A stretch of 64,000 nt of DNA from Aphelidium insulamus (taxonomy: Eukaryota; Aphelidiomycota; Aphelidea; Aphelidiaceae). The stretch lies in assembly GCA_036784855.1 (NCBI GenBank), contig JAZDSV010000001.1:186001-250000 (forward strand). Direction: 5' to 3'. Under the pieces are notes generated by a model. It was not told the DNA's origin. It ran no database searches and saw only the letters and a list, made by a program, of their open reading frames with translations. This document shows positions 22,892-32,847 of the stretch, piece after piece. Both the position numbers and the translations under genes were made by a program. Every line of letters begins with the position of its first letter. The first letter of the stretch is position 1.

Positions 22892-23553
22892 ATGCTTCTG
22901 TTACTGCAGATAATTGCCGTGTGCATCGCCATGTTTGGATCGGCTGAGGGCGGCGAGTTCTGCACCAAGTCTAAAGAAATGTGTGTGCTGAGTTATCCGA
23001 CCGACAACAGCTCGATGGTGTTTGCAGTGGTGAGCAACGTTGCCGGGTGGGTTGGTTTTGGCATTGGGCAGTCGATGGCAGACGCTGATGTCGTGGTAAG
23101 TGTCTCTAGTAATGGTCTTTTGCATCACTAACCGGTGTAATTTGCACGCAGATGATGTTCAAAGCGGATGGCAAAGTCTTTGTACAAGATCGCGTATCGC
23201 ACTATCACGGACTTCCTGCACTGGACAAAGGACCGAGTAATTTTACTATTCTGCCGTCATCTGAGGGCAAAAACTATCCCATATCAAAGGATCTGCTGAC
23301 GTCCAACTCTACCGTGTACTTGTTTGAACGCCCACTTAACGTGGACAACACTACTGAAGATAAGCCAATTGCACAGGGTGACATGGATTTTATATGGGCA
23401 TTCAACACAAAAGCTGTTAACAAGACTTTGAATCAGCACGATCGCTTTGGCACTTTTAAGATGGACTTGTTCAAGTCGGCATCCAGTGCACTTCAGACTT
23501 CGACGCTTACGATAATCACGGCCCTTGCTGGCATGATTATGCTGAGTGCATAA
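22892..23553 (+). CDS. DOMON-domain secreted protein with probable GPI anchor
   Basis: Two exons with a GTAAGT intron starting near 23097. MLLLLQIIAVCIAMFGSAEG is a signal peptide. The DOMON heme/sugar-binding fold is suggested by AGWVGFGIGQSMADADVV, the usual GWxxxGxxxxMxxADxV core. Several N-x-S/T sites occur, and the C-terminus ends in a hydrophobic tail (TSTLTIITALAGMIMLSA) after small residues, as in GPI signals. DOMON proteins bind heme or sugars on the outer face of the membrane, often next to cytochrome b561. A larger DOMON/b561 gene lies at 58730-61732. Confidence 0.82.
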
Positions 23554-23892
23554 TTGCATATTGCTGGTTTATCTTAATATATGTATACAACCTTGCACAT
23601 GCTTTCTTCTGCTAGATAAACACATAATTGTTACATAAAAGTGCACCTGGCAGCAGTTAATGGATGGCTTGACAGGGATGCCGGCCAACCACGCGGTCAG
23701 CTGATGTTTTTTGCGTGATGTCAGCTGACAGCGTGTAATCTAGCAGCGTTGCAATGTGATTGGCTGGCAGGTAGATTGCAATTTGTGCTGCGACACCTCA
23801 TCGCTGCAACGTCGCAGCGACTTGCTCTTCACAAGCCGCAGTTCTCTTTCACTTCATCTTAATAATCTCGGATACTCTAAAGCGCATCAAGT
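23554..23892. other. Upstream region of subtilase 2
   Basis: No gene is seen. Two short inverted or repeated words occur: cagctgatg ... tcagctgac near 23699-23730, and gcagcg/cgctgc words near 23740-23820. They could be regulatory. Confidence 0.35.
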
Positions 23893-25323
23893 ATGAAGAT
23901 TGCAATCGTATTGCTTATCGTCGCTGCTGTCAGCCAGGCCAATGCATTCTCTGTGCGCCTGGCACCGCTGATGGAGGTGGACAATGCCGCCAACCGTCTG
24001 CCCAACGAGTATATTGTACAGCTGCGCGAGCCGCCGGTCTCTACCGAGTTCCATCTACGCCGCGACCAGACGCGCCGTGATCTATTTGTGCAAGGTATGT
24101 CATATACTTGCATATATCTATGTACTGTACTCCACATACATTAGTCTATCATTTGAAGTATCACTCACTAGAAATATCCGTATCCATAAAACTCTAACTT
24201 ATATAATGCAGACCACCTATCGCGACTGTTTGGCAAGAGTCTGCTGGCAAATGACAAAGTAATCCACCGCTACAATCTGGGCTATGCAGCCAAGATGGAC
24301 GACGAGACAGTCAAGCAACTGCGTCTGATGCCCGAGGTCGCCTACATTGAGCCGAACCAGGTGGTGTGGGCGATGCCGTACTCTAGTGAACCCGCAACCG
24401 TCACGCAGAACATGCCGCCCAACTGGGGCCTGGATCGCATTGGCCGCCGCGATCTGCCGCTGGCCAACGAGTACACGTACGGCGTCACTGCCGGCCACGG
24501 TGTCGAGGTGTACATCATCGACACGGGCGTGCACACCAAGCACGAGGACTTTGGCGGGCGTGCCGTGTGGGGTTTAACCGCGCCCAACGGCGACGAGGAC
24601 ATGGACGGCAACGGACATGGAACCCACGTGGCATCTACCATTGCCGGTGCACTGCACGGCGTGGCCAAGAACGCGACCGTTATTGCCGTCAAGGTGCTGC
24701 GCTCGTCTGGCTATGGCACCATGGCCGACGTGCTGAAGGGTGTCGAGTGGGCGGCAAACGAGCACCAGCGCAAGGACCGCGCCGCCAAGAAGCAGGGCAA
24801 GTCCGTCAAGAGCGTGGCCAACATGTCACTGGGTGGTGGAAAGTCGTACGCACTGGATGCAGCGGTGGAGGCCGCCGTGGAGTCAGGTGTTCTGTTCGCG
24901 GTGGCGGCCGGCAATGACAACCGTGACGCGTGCAAGTACTCACCGGCCGGTGCAGCGTCGGCCATCACTGTTGGCGCGACGGACCGCCACGACATGCGCG
25001 CCTGGTTCAGCAACTGGGGATCGTGCGTGGACATCTTTGCGCCCGGACATGAGATCACCGCCGCGTGGATCGGCCCCGTGGACGCAGTCAAGACCATTAG
25101 CGGCACGTCGATGGCATCGCCGCACGTTGCCGGTGTGATGGCTCTTCTGGCCGCGGAGGGAGAGTACACACCTGCCGAGCTGAAGGCCAAGGTGTTGAAG
25201 CTGGCCAGCCTGGGCAAGGTCGAAGACGCCGGTATGAAGTCGCCCAACAAGCTGCTCTACGTTGCGCCCAATGCCGGTGCCATGCCACTGCCCGAGGATG
25301 TGCGCTTCCGCATCCAAGCCTGA
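23893..25323 (+). CDS. Subtilisin-like serine protease (proteinase K family), intact
   Basis: Two exons (23893-24094, 24212-25323). MKIAIVLLIVAAVSQANAF is a signal peptide. The I9 propeptide has NEYIVQLREP and YIEPNQVV. The mature domain has Asp in IIDTGVHTKHEDFGGRA, His in GNGHGTHVAST, oxyanion Asn in AAGNDNRDACKYSPA and Ser in ISGTSMASPHVAG. It should be a secreted endopeptidase made as a zymogen. The intron falls at the same codon and phase as in the broken paralogue at 6128-7418, so the two descend from one gene. The length is normal and every catalytic residue is present. Confidence 0.95.
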
Positions 25324-25433
25324 GCGTGAATATCTGGCCAGTTGGCGCGCTTGATAGAAATTAACACAATTGTATGCAATGCATAGTCAATACACACATT
25401 ATAGCTTAATTATTTTTCTGTGTCTCCTTAATT

Positions 25434-25862
25434 ATGGAGGCCGATGCCGCCCAAATTCCTATAGATGCCGAGTTGCTGCCACGCGTGGAGGCACACGCCA
25501 ACGCCATATCGCAGTCCATCGACGCGATGCTTGCTGCCGTGGAGCAGCAGATGGACCAGGTGTGTGCGCGAGCAATTGTGCGCAATCACCCACTTAATAT
25601 GTAGATTTGCCGCTTGAGCGCTCAACACGTGGAAGTCATGGAGCTTGGAGCGGAGAGGTGGTGTGACCAGCTGGATGAGGCGCGCCTAAAAGCATTGGAG
25701 CTCATAACCAAGTGCGACGAGCTGGGCGAGGATCTGACGGCCGTGTACCCACTGGCGCAGGAAATGTAAGTGGAGGATACTTACCAGGCATTTGGATATT
25801 AATGCTTCATGCACAGCCGCGAGGTAGCTCAACTCCTCGACCGCTTAGAAGCGCTATTTTAA
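25434..25862 (+). CDS. BORC complex subunit 6-like coiled-coil protein
   Basis: Three exons joined by GT-AG introns (starting near 25560 and 25768) give about 111 aa. The protein is almost wholly helical: LPRVEAHANAISQSIDAML, an MDQICRLSAQHVE block, ALELITKCDELGEDL and a C-terminal LAQEIREVAQLLDRLEALF. This order resembles the C-terminal domain of BORCS6 (lyspersin), including the KCDEL and terminal LExLEAL-like motif. BORC recruits Arl8 and kinesin to lysosomes. The similarity is judged by eye on a coiled coil, so other BLOC/BORC subunits remain possible. Confidence 0.6.
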
Positions 25863-26063
25863 CACGGCCAATAGTGTTTGCACATAAATGGTATAGAGTT
25901 ATGTAAATATCTTGCTGTCATTTAATACATTGTGTTCGAAAAAATTAGGGTTGTGCAACGGCATGACCGGCTAAATCCCCAATTTCACCTCTCTGTTACC
26001 TGGCACTCGACATAATACCGTTCCTGCACGCGCGTACGCGTTGCTGCATAGACCTGCGGCGAG

Positions 26064-27924
26064 ATGTCCTTGAAGACTCCCTCGCCGACGCAGCGCGTCC
26101 GCCAGACAAAGGCGTGCGACTACTGTCACAAGCGGAAAATACGCTGTTCCGGCACGTTCCCCTGCGACATGTGTGAACGCATTGGCAATATTTGCCACTT
26201 CACACCGTCACCGACGCGACGCGGCCCAAAACCTGGCGCGTCCAGACGAGCAACCCCGTCCGGAAGTCGAAGCGTGACTCCAATTCCCACTCATCTGTTG
26301 GAACCGCGACAGTCGCCGGCCTCAAATATGTTTAGCACCGCCAGTGTATCACCGACTCCGGCACCACCGCCACTGATGGACAACCACATGCAGGACCTGC
26401 CGCGGGAGAACTGGCATATCGACAACTTTTTCGACAGCTTGAACCACCCCGTGCAAATTGTGCATCCGTCGCAGCGTGTGGCACTGCGAAACCTGTTCAC
26501 GCACGACCTGACGGCACTCGACTACAACTTTATGCGCGCCGCATTGGTTACCTACTCGATCCACTCGTGCGTACTGAATGCCCGCTCGGTACCGCACGTG
26601 TTTTTTCCGGGTGACTTTGCGCTGTCTGCCCCGGAGTCGATGCAGCGTGCCATGAGCTATGCCGATACGTGTTATCGTGTAAAACAGTCGCCGGCCACAG
26701 TTCAAGCATATACCGTGATGGCCCTGGTGGCGCTGCGTCGAGGAAATATGGCGCTGGCGTGGGCATACATTGGCATTGCAACGTTGAACGCGCAGGCGCA
26801 ACAGCTGCACATTTACAACTCAATGAACTCTACTCGAGAGAATGAAGTGATCAAGTGTGCATGGTGGTCATGCTTTATTGTGGTACGTTTCCCATATACA
26901 TAAAATGTATAAAGGAAAACATGTATAACACTTGTTGTAGGGACGAACAATGTGTATTCTCACACAGCGCCCGATGCTGGTGGACCTGGACGGCTGCACA
27001 TTGCCCCTGCCGCATGACGAGCTCGCCGGGGATGAGCACGATGAACAGGGACTGCTCTCGGTATTTAATGCAGATGCGGTTTCCGGCCACGCACCGCTAT
27101 CTGAATATGGACAAATCATCGCCGTGATGCAGATATACAGCATGACTAACCAACAACTTGTTCGGCATCTGACGGATCCCGCGGATTATGTCACTATAGT
27201 CGGTATGATTCTGATTCTTCGCTCCAGAATCGAAAATCAGCTACCGAACGGCACGTCCATCGACACGGTACGGCTGTGCAACACAGTGCTGCAGCTGTGC
27301 ACTATAATTGCGCACCATCCCGGAGTATTTGTGGCATTTCGAACTGGCTGTCAGAATGAATTGGGAATCGACAGCTGCGCAGACTGTTCCGCGCTGACAG
27401 AGTCCCTGCATGCCGACTGTGTTGCGATGCGTGGCGCCGGGACGCCACTGCAAAACTTGACCATTCTCCCGCCGCTTCTCGTGGACGTGTTCATGTGCAG
27501 TGTGGCCAGACTGCTCGACGCGGATGTCGAAAATGACGACGACAATGTACCAGATGAAGGTCCGGCTCAAGCGCACGTGCGCCTGAATACAGTATTCCTG
27601 TCGGAGATGATTGCAGCGTGGCCGGCCGCCACACCATGCGCACTGTTTCGCGACAAGCTACTGACTAATCTCGATCTCATTGATCATGGTGGCGGCGTGG
27701 CTGGCCACACCCAGTCCACACTAGCCCCGCTGACTGGCCGACGACTGACGAGGGCGCGTCGCACATTCACGCAGACCGGCAGCAGACTGACGCACTGGCT
27801 GCCGATGACGCTGGACCCGTCCGTGCAGTTTCTTAACCCTCAAATTGCTGAGGCCGACTTTATGATCTCTGAGATGACTTCATTCGCCATTCACCACGCC
27901 AGCAACTCGCACCACTCTCAATAG
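26064..27924 (+). CDS. Zn2Cys6 (Gal4-type) fungal transcription factor
   Basis: Two exons with one GT-AG intron (GTACGT donor near 26883). The binuclear zinc cluster is at residues about 18-45: ACDYCHKRKIRC, then CDMCERIGNIC, spacing C-x2-C-x6-C-x5-C-x2-C-x6-C. A Ser/Thr/Pro-rich linker follows. The middle-homology region has the fungal-specific transcription-factor signature around WWSCFIVGRTMCI and LPLPHDEL. This nuclear DNA-binding protein class is essentially restricted to fungi, which is a main reason for placing the organism there. The target pathway is unknown. Confidence 0.93.
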
Positions 27925-28111
27925 CGCCAATGTACATTCTACACACACACCTATACACCTACCTATACACACTATTATGCACACCGAGTACGACCAATAC
28001 CGACAGAGCAACATAAACATAATACACATATGCACGTAGTTAGCTATATTGTAATGGAACACGATGCACCTTACTGTACACAAAGAAGCGCCTCACTGAT
28101 AATGTGATCAT

Positions 28112-29263
28112 TCATATGGACGGCGGCGGGTCGAGCGGCTGTGGACCGGCAATGGTGACCGCGTCAGGCCCCAGCATCACGCCGCAGGCAGACACTATCC
28201 ACAGCACAGCGAGTATCATTGTAGAGATTCCAGAGAACATGGCAGCCGGACCCAGGAACGACGCCGCGGGAATCAGTGCCAGTAGGGAGAATATCAGCCA
28301 TAGCGCGCCCATCACCAACATGAACGAAAAGGAGGCGAATAATGTGGAAACGTACGCAGATTGCCACGCGCGATACGTGGCCAGATCCTTCTGGTCCGTG
28401 TTGAATGCGGCGGTCAAGTTGTGTCGGGAAGCATGCCCACTCTTGGTAATCAATGCCACGTCAGCCAGCTGATCGTAGTAGCCCTGCACAGATGTACAAT
28501 TGCTGGTCGCTGTTGGTGATGTGCTGTTGGCATTCGGTGTGCTGTCGCGTGCGCAAATGGTATGCCTGGCCAGGAAACACAGTGCAATCTTGTCACACGA
28601 CACTGTCTTTACGCAAGCGCCAAACTTGCGAAAGTGACTCGACCCAATGCGACACAGAACCAGCTGGAATCGCGCCTGTTGTCGAAAGTGTTCCAGATCA
28701 CTACTGCTCGTGGTACTGCTGGCGGGACTCGGAGCGTTCGACAGCAGGTTGCAGCGATTCAACTTTTCCTCCACCTGTCTGCACTGCCCCGTGCACGCCG
28801 TGAAATTGACATGCACCAGCGCGTCGGAACTGTTGAAAAACTCGCCACGACTGATCTTCTCGTCATCGTCTGCGTCCGCTATCCGCGGCATATCCGTCAC
28901 AGTGACCGTGGCCGAGTCGTTGGCCGTACGGAGCGTCGTGTCAAAGCCGCGGATCTCGCTCTTGTCCAGCACACCGTTTCCGTCGGCGTCCATGCCGTTG
29001 AACGTCTGGTTGAGGAGAGTGATGAATCGGTCCTCCGAGTTTGCGTACAGTTGCGCCAGAAGCGTTGTGGATTCCGCGGGCCCGTCGCCCACTTCGCATT
29101 TGAGAGACGCGTCGCGTGTTCCTTGCTTCGCCGTGGATGTGGCGGTATTGCCTGCAGTGACAGGGTTGTTCAATGAACCGACAGACGGCAGGGCATCCAC
29201 CACCATTGCAGCAAAGAGTATGGCAGCGCCCAGCAGCACGGCAAGTGGCGCCATTTTCACCAT
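28112..29263 (-). CDS. Membrane protein with two luminal EF-hands, unknown family
   Basis: Single exon of about 383 aa starting MVKMAPLAVLLGAAILFAAM, a signal peptide or anchor; ATG 29302 would add 13 residues. It holds two canonical EF-hand loops, DADGNGVLDKSE and DADDDEKISRGEF, then a Cys-containing region with many N-glycosylation sequons, and near the C-terminus two hydrophobic segments (about residues 305-372). The predicted layout puts the EF-hands on the luminal or outer side. No known family is recognised. It may be a calcium-responsive membrane protein. Confidence 0.72.
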   Translation of the reverse strand: MVKMAPLAVLLGAAILFAAMVVDALPSVGSLNNPVTAGNTATSTAKQGTRDASLKCEVGDGPAESTTLLAQLYANSEDRFITLLNQTFNGMDADGNGVLDKSEIRGFDTTLRTANDSATVTVTDMPRIADADDDEKISRGEFFNSSDALVHVNFTACTGQCRQVEEKLNRCNLLSNAPSPASSTTSSSDLEHFRQQARFQLVLCRIGSSHFRKFGACVKTVSCDKIALCFLARHTICARDSTPNANSTSPTATSNCTSVQGYYDQLADVALITKSGHASRHNLTAAFNTDQKDLATYRAWQSAYVSTLFASFSFMLVMGALWLIFSLLALIPAASFLGPAAMFSGISTMILAVLWIVSACGVMLGPDAVTIAGPQPLDPPPSI

Positions 29264-29360
29264 TGAGCAGATCAGCCGACTCGGCGCCACATTTTTTCTC
29301 AACTCTTCTCACGCTGAGGTGCGCTTGTGGTTTATCATTTATAGAAGCATTGCTATGCAT

Positions 29361-29391
<31 letters not shown>

Positions 29392-29914
29392 CTAATATAT
29401 GTACTGTTTAGAGGTATAGTAATTGTACCGTGTAGAGGTAAAGTAATAGTACCTAAGGCGAATCGTTCGTGCTCACGCCTGGCTGTATGTGTGAGCACCT
29501 CATGAATGTGAACAGGCAACAGGCATTCATCTTTTATCATAATGTGGTTCTCTAATAAGGCACGTGTACATGGTCATAAATTATATTATGTGACCAATAT
29601 GTTGGTGTACAAAATGCTTTGAGCTGCGACGATGTATGGGCTCTTAGAACCCACGTTAGCAAGAACTAAGTAGAACCCATGCCATGACAATCATTGAGAG
29701 ATGCACGTAAGGTTAATAATCCGCTTCTCGTTAATAGCGCAATAGATTCACGCTTAAATCATTTCGCCTTGGAGAGAATATCCTCAAGTACATGTGTACG
29801 CATTGCAACAACTGATGAGTGGACAAGCATCATACTTCTCGCACAACGCATCATACTGACAGTATTTAAGACAAGTATTCTCCTGGTTGCTGGTAAGCAA
29901 ATACGTACGTAGCA
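29264..29914. other. Divergent intergenic region
   Basis: It contains a (TA)n run near 29367-29386 and a TATA-like word on the minus strand near 29333-29341 ahead of the EF-hand membrane gene. No gene is supported. Confidence 0.45.
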
Positions 29915-31006
29915 ATGCCACGAATATTCTGGCTGCTGTGCATTGCAGCGTGGACGGTGTCGTCAGCCGTGGAAGGGGCAGGGAACCGTGACAGCCAGCA
30001 TGGTCGCATGTGCCTGCCAGACAGTGCGCTGCGCCAACTAGCACTCGGCGTAGACATGTCCCGCATGATGTCGTTCATGGACAGCAAGATGCTGCGGCCG
30101 CGTGTCCCTGGCTCTGTCGGCAGTCAGCATGTGCGTGACAGCCTGGTGCGAGTGTTTGGCCGCGAGCTGCACTGGTCCATTGAGGTGGACGAGTTTGTGG
30201 ACGAGACGCCGCACGGCCCGGTCACCTTTGCTAATGTTGTGGCCACCAGGCAATGTCCCGCTGCAAGTGGCACTTCACCATTACTACAACTTGACACCCT
30301 TCTGCTGGCCGCCCACTACGACTCCAAGCACATTGTCGGTCCGCGCAGCACCCCGTTCGTTGGTGCGACCGACTCGGCAGCTCCGTGCGCCATGCTGGTC
30401 GAGATTGCGCGGGTGTTACACGGCTGGCAACAGTGCCGCGACCGGCACTCCCGGCTGCAGATTGCATTCTTTGACGGCGAGGAGGCGGCGGTGGAGTGGA
30501 GTGCCGACGACTCGCTGTATGGTTCGCGGCATCTGGCCGCCAAGTGGGAGCGGGAACTCACGCCCGACTCGCTGGGCACGGTGTCCCGGGTGTCGCAGAT
30601 ACGACTGCTGCTGTTGCTGGACCTGCTGGGTACGGCGGATCCGTGGCCACAGCTGCACGACTTTCACCCCGACGTGACTCAGGAAGAGTTCCTGGAACTT
30701 GTGGACATTGAGAGACGTCTGCGCCGGATGGGCCTGCTGCACAGTGCCCGCGCGCCCGCTTACTTTATCCCGCGCCACCGGGACCCACTGTTCCGCGATG
30801 AGCATGGCACGTACAGCCGCACAATATTCATGGACGACGATCATCAGCCGTTTGTCAGGCGCGGTGTGCCGGCCGTCCACGCCATCGCCTACCCGTTCCC
30901 CAGCGGGTGGCACACGGTATACGATGATCGCGCCTCGCTGCATGAAGGCGTCCTGCAAGACTTGACGCGGATCTTTCTCGCCTTCACCGCGCAATTTTTG
31001 CTATAG
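29915..31006 (+). CDS. Glutaminyl-peptide cyclotransferase (M28 family), copy 1
   Basis: Intron-free, 363 aa, with signal peptide MPRIFWLLCIAAWTVSSAVEG. The zinc and active-site motifs match glutaminyl cyclases: LLLAAHYDSK (metal Asp), GATDSAAPCAMLVE, FFDGEEA (Glu pair) and FPSGWHTVYDD (metal His). IMFxDDDHxPF-like IFMDDDHQPF is also typical. The enzyme cyclises N-terminal Gln or Glu of secreted proteins to pyroglutamate in the secretory pathway. A related copy follows on the same strand. Confidence 0.92.
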   Translation: MPRIFWLLCIAAWTVSSAVEGAGNRDSQHGRMCLPDSALRQLALGVDMSRMMSFMDSKMLRPRVPGSVGSQHVRDSLVRVFGRELHWSIEVDEFVDETPHGPVTFANVVATRQCPAASGTSPLLQLDTLLLAAHYDSKHIVGPRSTPFVGATDSAAPCAMLVEIARVLHGWQQCRDRHSRLQIAFFDGEEAAVEWSADDSLYGSRHLAAKWERELTPDSLGTVSRVSQIRLLLLLDLLGTADPWPQLHDFHPDVTQEEFLELVDIERRLRRMGLLHSARAPAYFIPRHRDPLFRDEHGTYSRTIFMDDDHQPFVRRGVPAVHAIAYPFPSGWHTVYDDRASLHEGVLQDLTRIFLAFTAQFLL

Positions 31007-31639
31007 ACTTAGACTTGAAGTGTAACATATTTCTACACTGAGCTTGAGCAAGCTTTCTCTTTGGATGTGCGTGAGAGCACAAGACGACGGTTGAATACTT
31101 GATTGTAGAGTGCAGCAGGCCTTGGTCACCTCGGTCTCTTGAGCCGACCGGGAAGCGAATTACTTGGCTCCTAATGGCTGGTCACATGTGCCGTACATAT
31201 AATCATCATCAGCGCCACTGGCAGTTTGCCCAAGCTCTTTGCCTCAGCGGCTGTCCACCACACAAATCAATGCGACTCTAACGTGTACCAATTAGATATC
31301 GAGCGCAGGTTCCTTGAGACTGTTTAACAAGAGTCACTTACTTAGTACGGATGACACTGGTAATGAAGCTGCATTGATTTACTCTGCCCTATTTAACATT
31401 ACCACGAAATATGACTGCTTTCTAGAGCATTTGCAACTCTCTATGCCGAATAGTGCTGAGGCTTCACAGATCTCATTCTCAGTGCAGCTGGTCGATGAGA
31501 GGAGGCGACTCATATATTTGTCCCGCCGGCCGCTTCCATATTGGATTACGTGTGATAATCACATTATGGGACTTTCCACGCAAGCACCGTGATTATTGTC
31601 ACTGTCACTGTCACGGTGTCAAGCTGTCACACTGTGTCA
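31007..31639. other. Spacer between the two cyclase genes
   Basis: No gene is supported. Just before the next start (31596-31640) several gtcac words are repeated (cactgtcactgtcacggtgt). Confidence 0.4.
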
Positions 31640-32767
31640 ATGCAGCTCATTGCGCGGCTCCAGTTGGCAGCGCTTCTGTGCGGCTTGTCGCTGGCACTTC
31701 GGCAACGGCTGCGGCATCTGCCCAGCGATGAACACATTCGCTACCTGACCCAGCTGTCTGGCCCGGAGCGGTTCAGTCCTGTCGCGGGGAGCGACACGGC
31801 CGCCACCCCGTCCCTGCTGGCCCCGCTGCTCATTCCGCGGCCGCCGGGTTCGGACAACAACACGCGGGTGCGCACTCATCTGATGCAGTTCATGGAGCAG
31901 TTGGGTTGGACCGTGGAGGTGGACTCGTTTTCCGCGGTGACACCGCCGGAAATGGGCGGTGCCGGCACCATGCAGTTCACCAATGTCGTGGCCACCCACT
32001 TTCCCGACAGTCCGCGGAAACTGGTGCTGGCAGCGCACTTTGACTCGTTGCGCATTCCCGAGGGATTTGTCGGTGCCACGGACTCTGCCGGGCCCATGAG
32101 TGTCATGCTGGATCTGGCGCGCACCTTGACACCGTTAATCGGAAGGTCGCGAGGATTTGCGGCGCCCGCCATATCGCTGCAGTTCATCTTCTTTGACGGC
32201 GAGGAGGCGCTGGTCAGGTGGTCGGGGACGGACAACACGTATGGCGCTCGGCACCTGGCGGCCAAGTGGTCCACCGGCACCGGATCGCAACAGCCTGCCA
32301 GTGCATCCAGCCTGGCGTGGACAGTGGACGGCGCCGCGTCTCGCCTGGACCAGATCGATCTGTTTGTGCTGCTGGACCTGCTGGGTTCCGCAGACCCACT
32401 GCCCAGCATTCCCAACTACTTCTCGGACACGGCGCCCGTACACGAGTTCATGCGTTCAATTGAGGCGCGCATGTCCTCGCTGGGTCTACTGGCGCACTCT
32501 TCCACGCTGCACCAGTACTTCCAGGCGGCCATATCGAATCGGCTGGACAAGTTTGGCATTCAGGACGATCACTTGGCGTTCAGGCAGCGCGGCGTCCCGG
32601 TTCTGCACGTCATCCCGTCGCCCTTTCCGCGGTGCTGGCACAATGTTGGGGCCGTGGATGATGCGAGCTGCATCGATGCCGCGGTGTTGGACGATTTCAG
32701 CAAACTGTTTCGCGTGTTTGCCGTGGAGTATCTGGACGCGGACTGCACGCACATGCTGCACCCCTGA
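31640..32767 (+). CDS. Glutaminyl-peptide cyclotransferase (M28 family), copy 2
   Basis: Intron-free, 375 aa, starting MQLIARLQLAALLCGLSLA, a signal peptide; an in-frame ATG at 31589 lies upstream. Motifs parallel copy 1: LVLAAHFDSL, GATDSAGPMSVML, FFDGEEALVRW, IQDDHLAFRQRGVP and PFPRCWHNVGAVDD, so the metal ligands are kept, although AHYDSK has become AHFDSL. The two proteins have diverged well beyond a recent duplication. Lack of introns in both fits an old tandem duplication of an intron-free gene. Confidence 0.9.
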   Translation: MQLIARLQLAALLCGLSLALRQRLRHLPSDEHIRYLTQLSGPERFSPVAGSDTAATPSLLAPLLIPRPPGSDNNTRVRTHLMQFMEQLGWTVEVDSFSAVTPPEMGGAGTMQFTNVVATHFPDSPRKLVLAAHFDSLRIPEGFVGATDSAGPMSVMLDLARTLTPLIGRSRGFAAPAISLQFIFFDGEEALVRWSGTDNTYGARHLAAKWSTGTGSQQPASASSLAWTVDGAASRLDQIDLFVLLDLLGSADPLPSIPNYFSDTAPVHEFMRSIEARMSSLGLLAHSSTLHQYFQAAISNRLDKFGIQDDHLAFRQRGVPVLHVIPSPFPRCWHNVGAVDDASCIDAAVLDDFSKLFRVFAVEYLDADCTHMLHP

Positions 32768-32847
32768 CAATATACATTTGTGGCATCTTGTGTACACATG
32801 TCCAGATTGCACCCTCACAATGACTTCTATGGCACGTTTGTCAATAT

